Positions 63,129 to 64,000 of a DNA stretch of 64,000 bases are shown here, piece by piece. Position 1 is the first letter of the stretch; every line of letters begins with the position of its first letter. The notes beneath the pieces are model-generated. The model was not told where the DNA came from. It saw nothing but the letters and a program-made list of their open reading frames with translations, and did not search any database. The DNA is from Cyclospora cayetanensis. Taxonomy: Eukaryota > Apicomplexa > Conoidasida > Eucoccidiorida > Eimeriidae. The position numbers and the translations under genes are program-made. The stretch covers positions 62,001-126,000 of the forward strand of contig NW_020312602.1 of NCBI RefSeq assembly GCF_002999335.1, read 5' to 3'.

Positions 63129-64000
63129 CTAATGAGGAACGTTGAACCCCCCTGGCATTCCCCCCCCGAATTTGCGGGTTAGCTTGGAAATCGCTTCCGC
63201 AACATCGGGATCGTCCTTGTACTTCGACATGTTCGCGGGATTCGCCAAGATGTCTTGAAACGCCGCCATCATCTGCGAAGGCAATCGCAGCAGGACAGAA
63301 CGTCTATAGTCCATGCAAAACTAGGCAGAACAGGATCCCTCGTCGTAACTGAGTGCACGCCTTGTTCTCCTTGTACTCACCTTTGGATTGGAAAACACCT
63401 GTTGCAGGTCCGGATCATTCATGGAACCGAGAAGACCTCCTGTAGAAAACGAAGAAATAAAAGATTGCTTGCACTTGGCAATACAGCGTTTCCTAATGTC
63501 TGACTAAGCTACTGAGAAAAGCACAGGTGCTCCTGAGTCAGTATCCGAGCTTACCTAGTCCTCCCATGCCACCAGGCATACCTCCTGGCATTCCTCCTGA
63601 CATACCTCCTGGCATTCCTCCTGACATACCTCCTGGCATACCTCCTGGCATTCCTCCTGACATACCTCTTGGCATTCCTCCTGGCATACCTCCTGGCATT
63701 CCTCCTGGCATTCCTCCACAGCACGATCCGCCGTCTCTACAAAATTCTGAATCGCACAGTCGTGGAAAACCGATAATTGCATTTGTACCTCAGTATCGGG
63801 ATCTAGGTTCAACGGAGAAACCTCGTTTGCCTGCAAGCGATGATACTGAAAATAATCATAGGTTGCCTACCAGCTTCACGCTTCTTTTGCTCCTCGTAGG
63901 CTCTCTGGGCGCTTTCACGCTGTGCTCGAGCTCGTTTTTCGCGCTCTTTTCTTTCCTTCTACGCAGACCAGACAAGTTTCTGAGAGAGCTGCACGATTGG
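63129..64000 (-). CDS. ST13: Hsc70-interacting protein Hip/ST13, C-terminal half (5' end beyond window)
   Basis: Hip is a cytosolic co-chaperone that binds the Hsp70 ATPase domain and stabilises its ADP state. Visible exons are 63871-63958 (charged helix, [20 protein letters not shown]), 63555 to about 63740 (GGMP repeats), 63381-63439 ([19 protein letters not shown]) and 63129-63272 ([20 protein letters not shown], then [14 protein letters not shown] and stop). The last two make the C-terminal STI1/DP domain, matching the family's NPANMSKY signature closely. The junctions fit in phase (G plus GA; AAG then ATG). The TPR domain and N-terminus lie beyond the right edge. GGMP repeats with a C-terminal STI1 domain are characteristic of Hip, including apicomplexan forms. 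Confidence 0.92.
63569..63712 (-). repeat. Twelve tandem 12-base units encoding GGMP/GGMS
   Basis: Twelve near-identical units of the type CCTCCTGGCATT / CCTCCTGACATA (plus strand) translate on the minus strand as GGMP, GGMS and one RGMS. They form the low-complexity linker of Hip. Confidence 0.9.

Noticed and set aside
63555..63836. Minus-strand frame reading as repeated EECQEVCQ
   Set aside because: It is the GGMP repeat of Hip read one base out of frame. The GGMP frame is supported by phase-matched exons and the family.
1..64000. CRISPR arrays, insertion sequences, operons, phage genes
   Set aside because: None is present; the tandem repeats seen are coding repeats or microsatellites in a eukaryotic genome.

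Overview
The window is eukaryotic nuclear DNA, most likely from a coccidian apicomplexan of the Eimeria/Cyclospora type. This is inferred from several signs: genes broken by many short GT-AG introns, roughly balanced base composition, scattered CAG/CTG and Gln/Ala-rich runs, many copies of the palindrome TGCATGC (a known ApiAP2-type motif), multi-domain cyclic-nucleotide-binding proteins, and a large axonemal ASH-type protein as expected where male gametes are flagellated. I see no prokaryotic operons, no CRISPR array, no convincing tRNA or rRNA gene and no transposon.

Layout, left to right. (1) 20-4396, minus: a long Ser/Arg-rich low-complexity protein with about ten RRxS-type phosphorylation motifs. 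(2) 4.4-8.5 kb: no gene seen. (3) 8536-12711, minus: a protein with a 660-residue low-complexity head and two cyclic-nucleotide-binding domains (cNBDs). (4) 13.8-23.0 kb, minus: a larger protein that I reconstruct exon by exon as coiled coil, EF-hand pair, four cNBDs, second EF-hand pair and a possible C-terminal membrane anchor, with no kinase domain. (5) 23467-25933, minus: a seven-exon coiled-coil protein. (6) 28688-32092, minus: a three-RRM RNA-binding protein whose last RRM resembles TIA-1/Nam8. (7) 32-38.4 kb: gene-poor, with a few weak candidate exons. (8) 38417-41789, minus: SF3A1 (PRP21), a U2 snRNP splicing factor. (9) 42.7-49.0 kb, plus: acylaminoacyl-peptidase (APEH, S9C) in many exons, divergent from SF3A1 across a short shared promoter region. 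(10) 50478 to about 61.0 kb, minus: a giant ASH/Hydin-type protein. (11) 62.0-62.3 kb, plus: exons of a small membrane protein. (12) 63129 to the right edge, minus: the C-terminal half of Hip/ST13, an Hsp70 co-chaperone with GGMP repeats.

The most interesting part is 8.5-23 kb. Two neighbouring, same-strand genes together encode six cNBDs. Three keep an intact phosphate-binding cassette with the Arg-Thr-Ala signature typical of cGMP-type sites; three are degenerate. Neither gene has a kinase domain. In the larger gene the EF-hand pair is duplicated, and in both copies a phase-0 intron falls at the same residue of the EF loop. It could be an unstudied sensor joining Ca2+ and cGMP signalling.

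Gene models were built by hand from reading frames, splice signals and phase matching. Where a donor, acceptor or start could not be settled this is stated.
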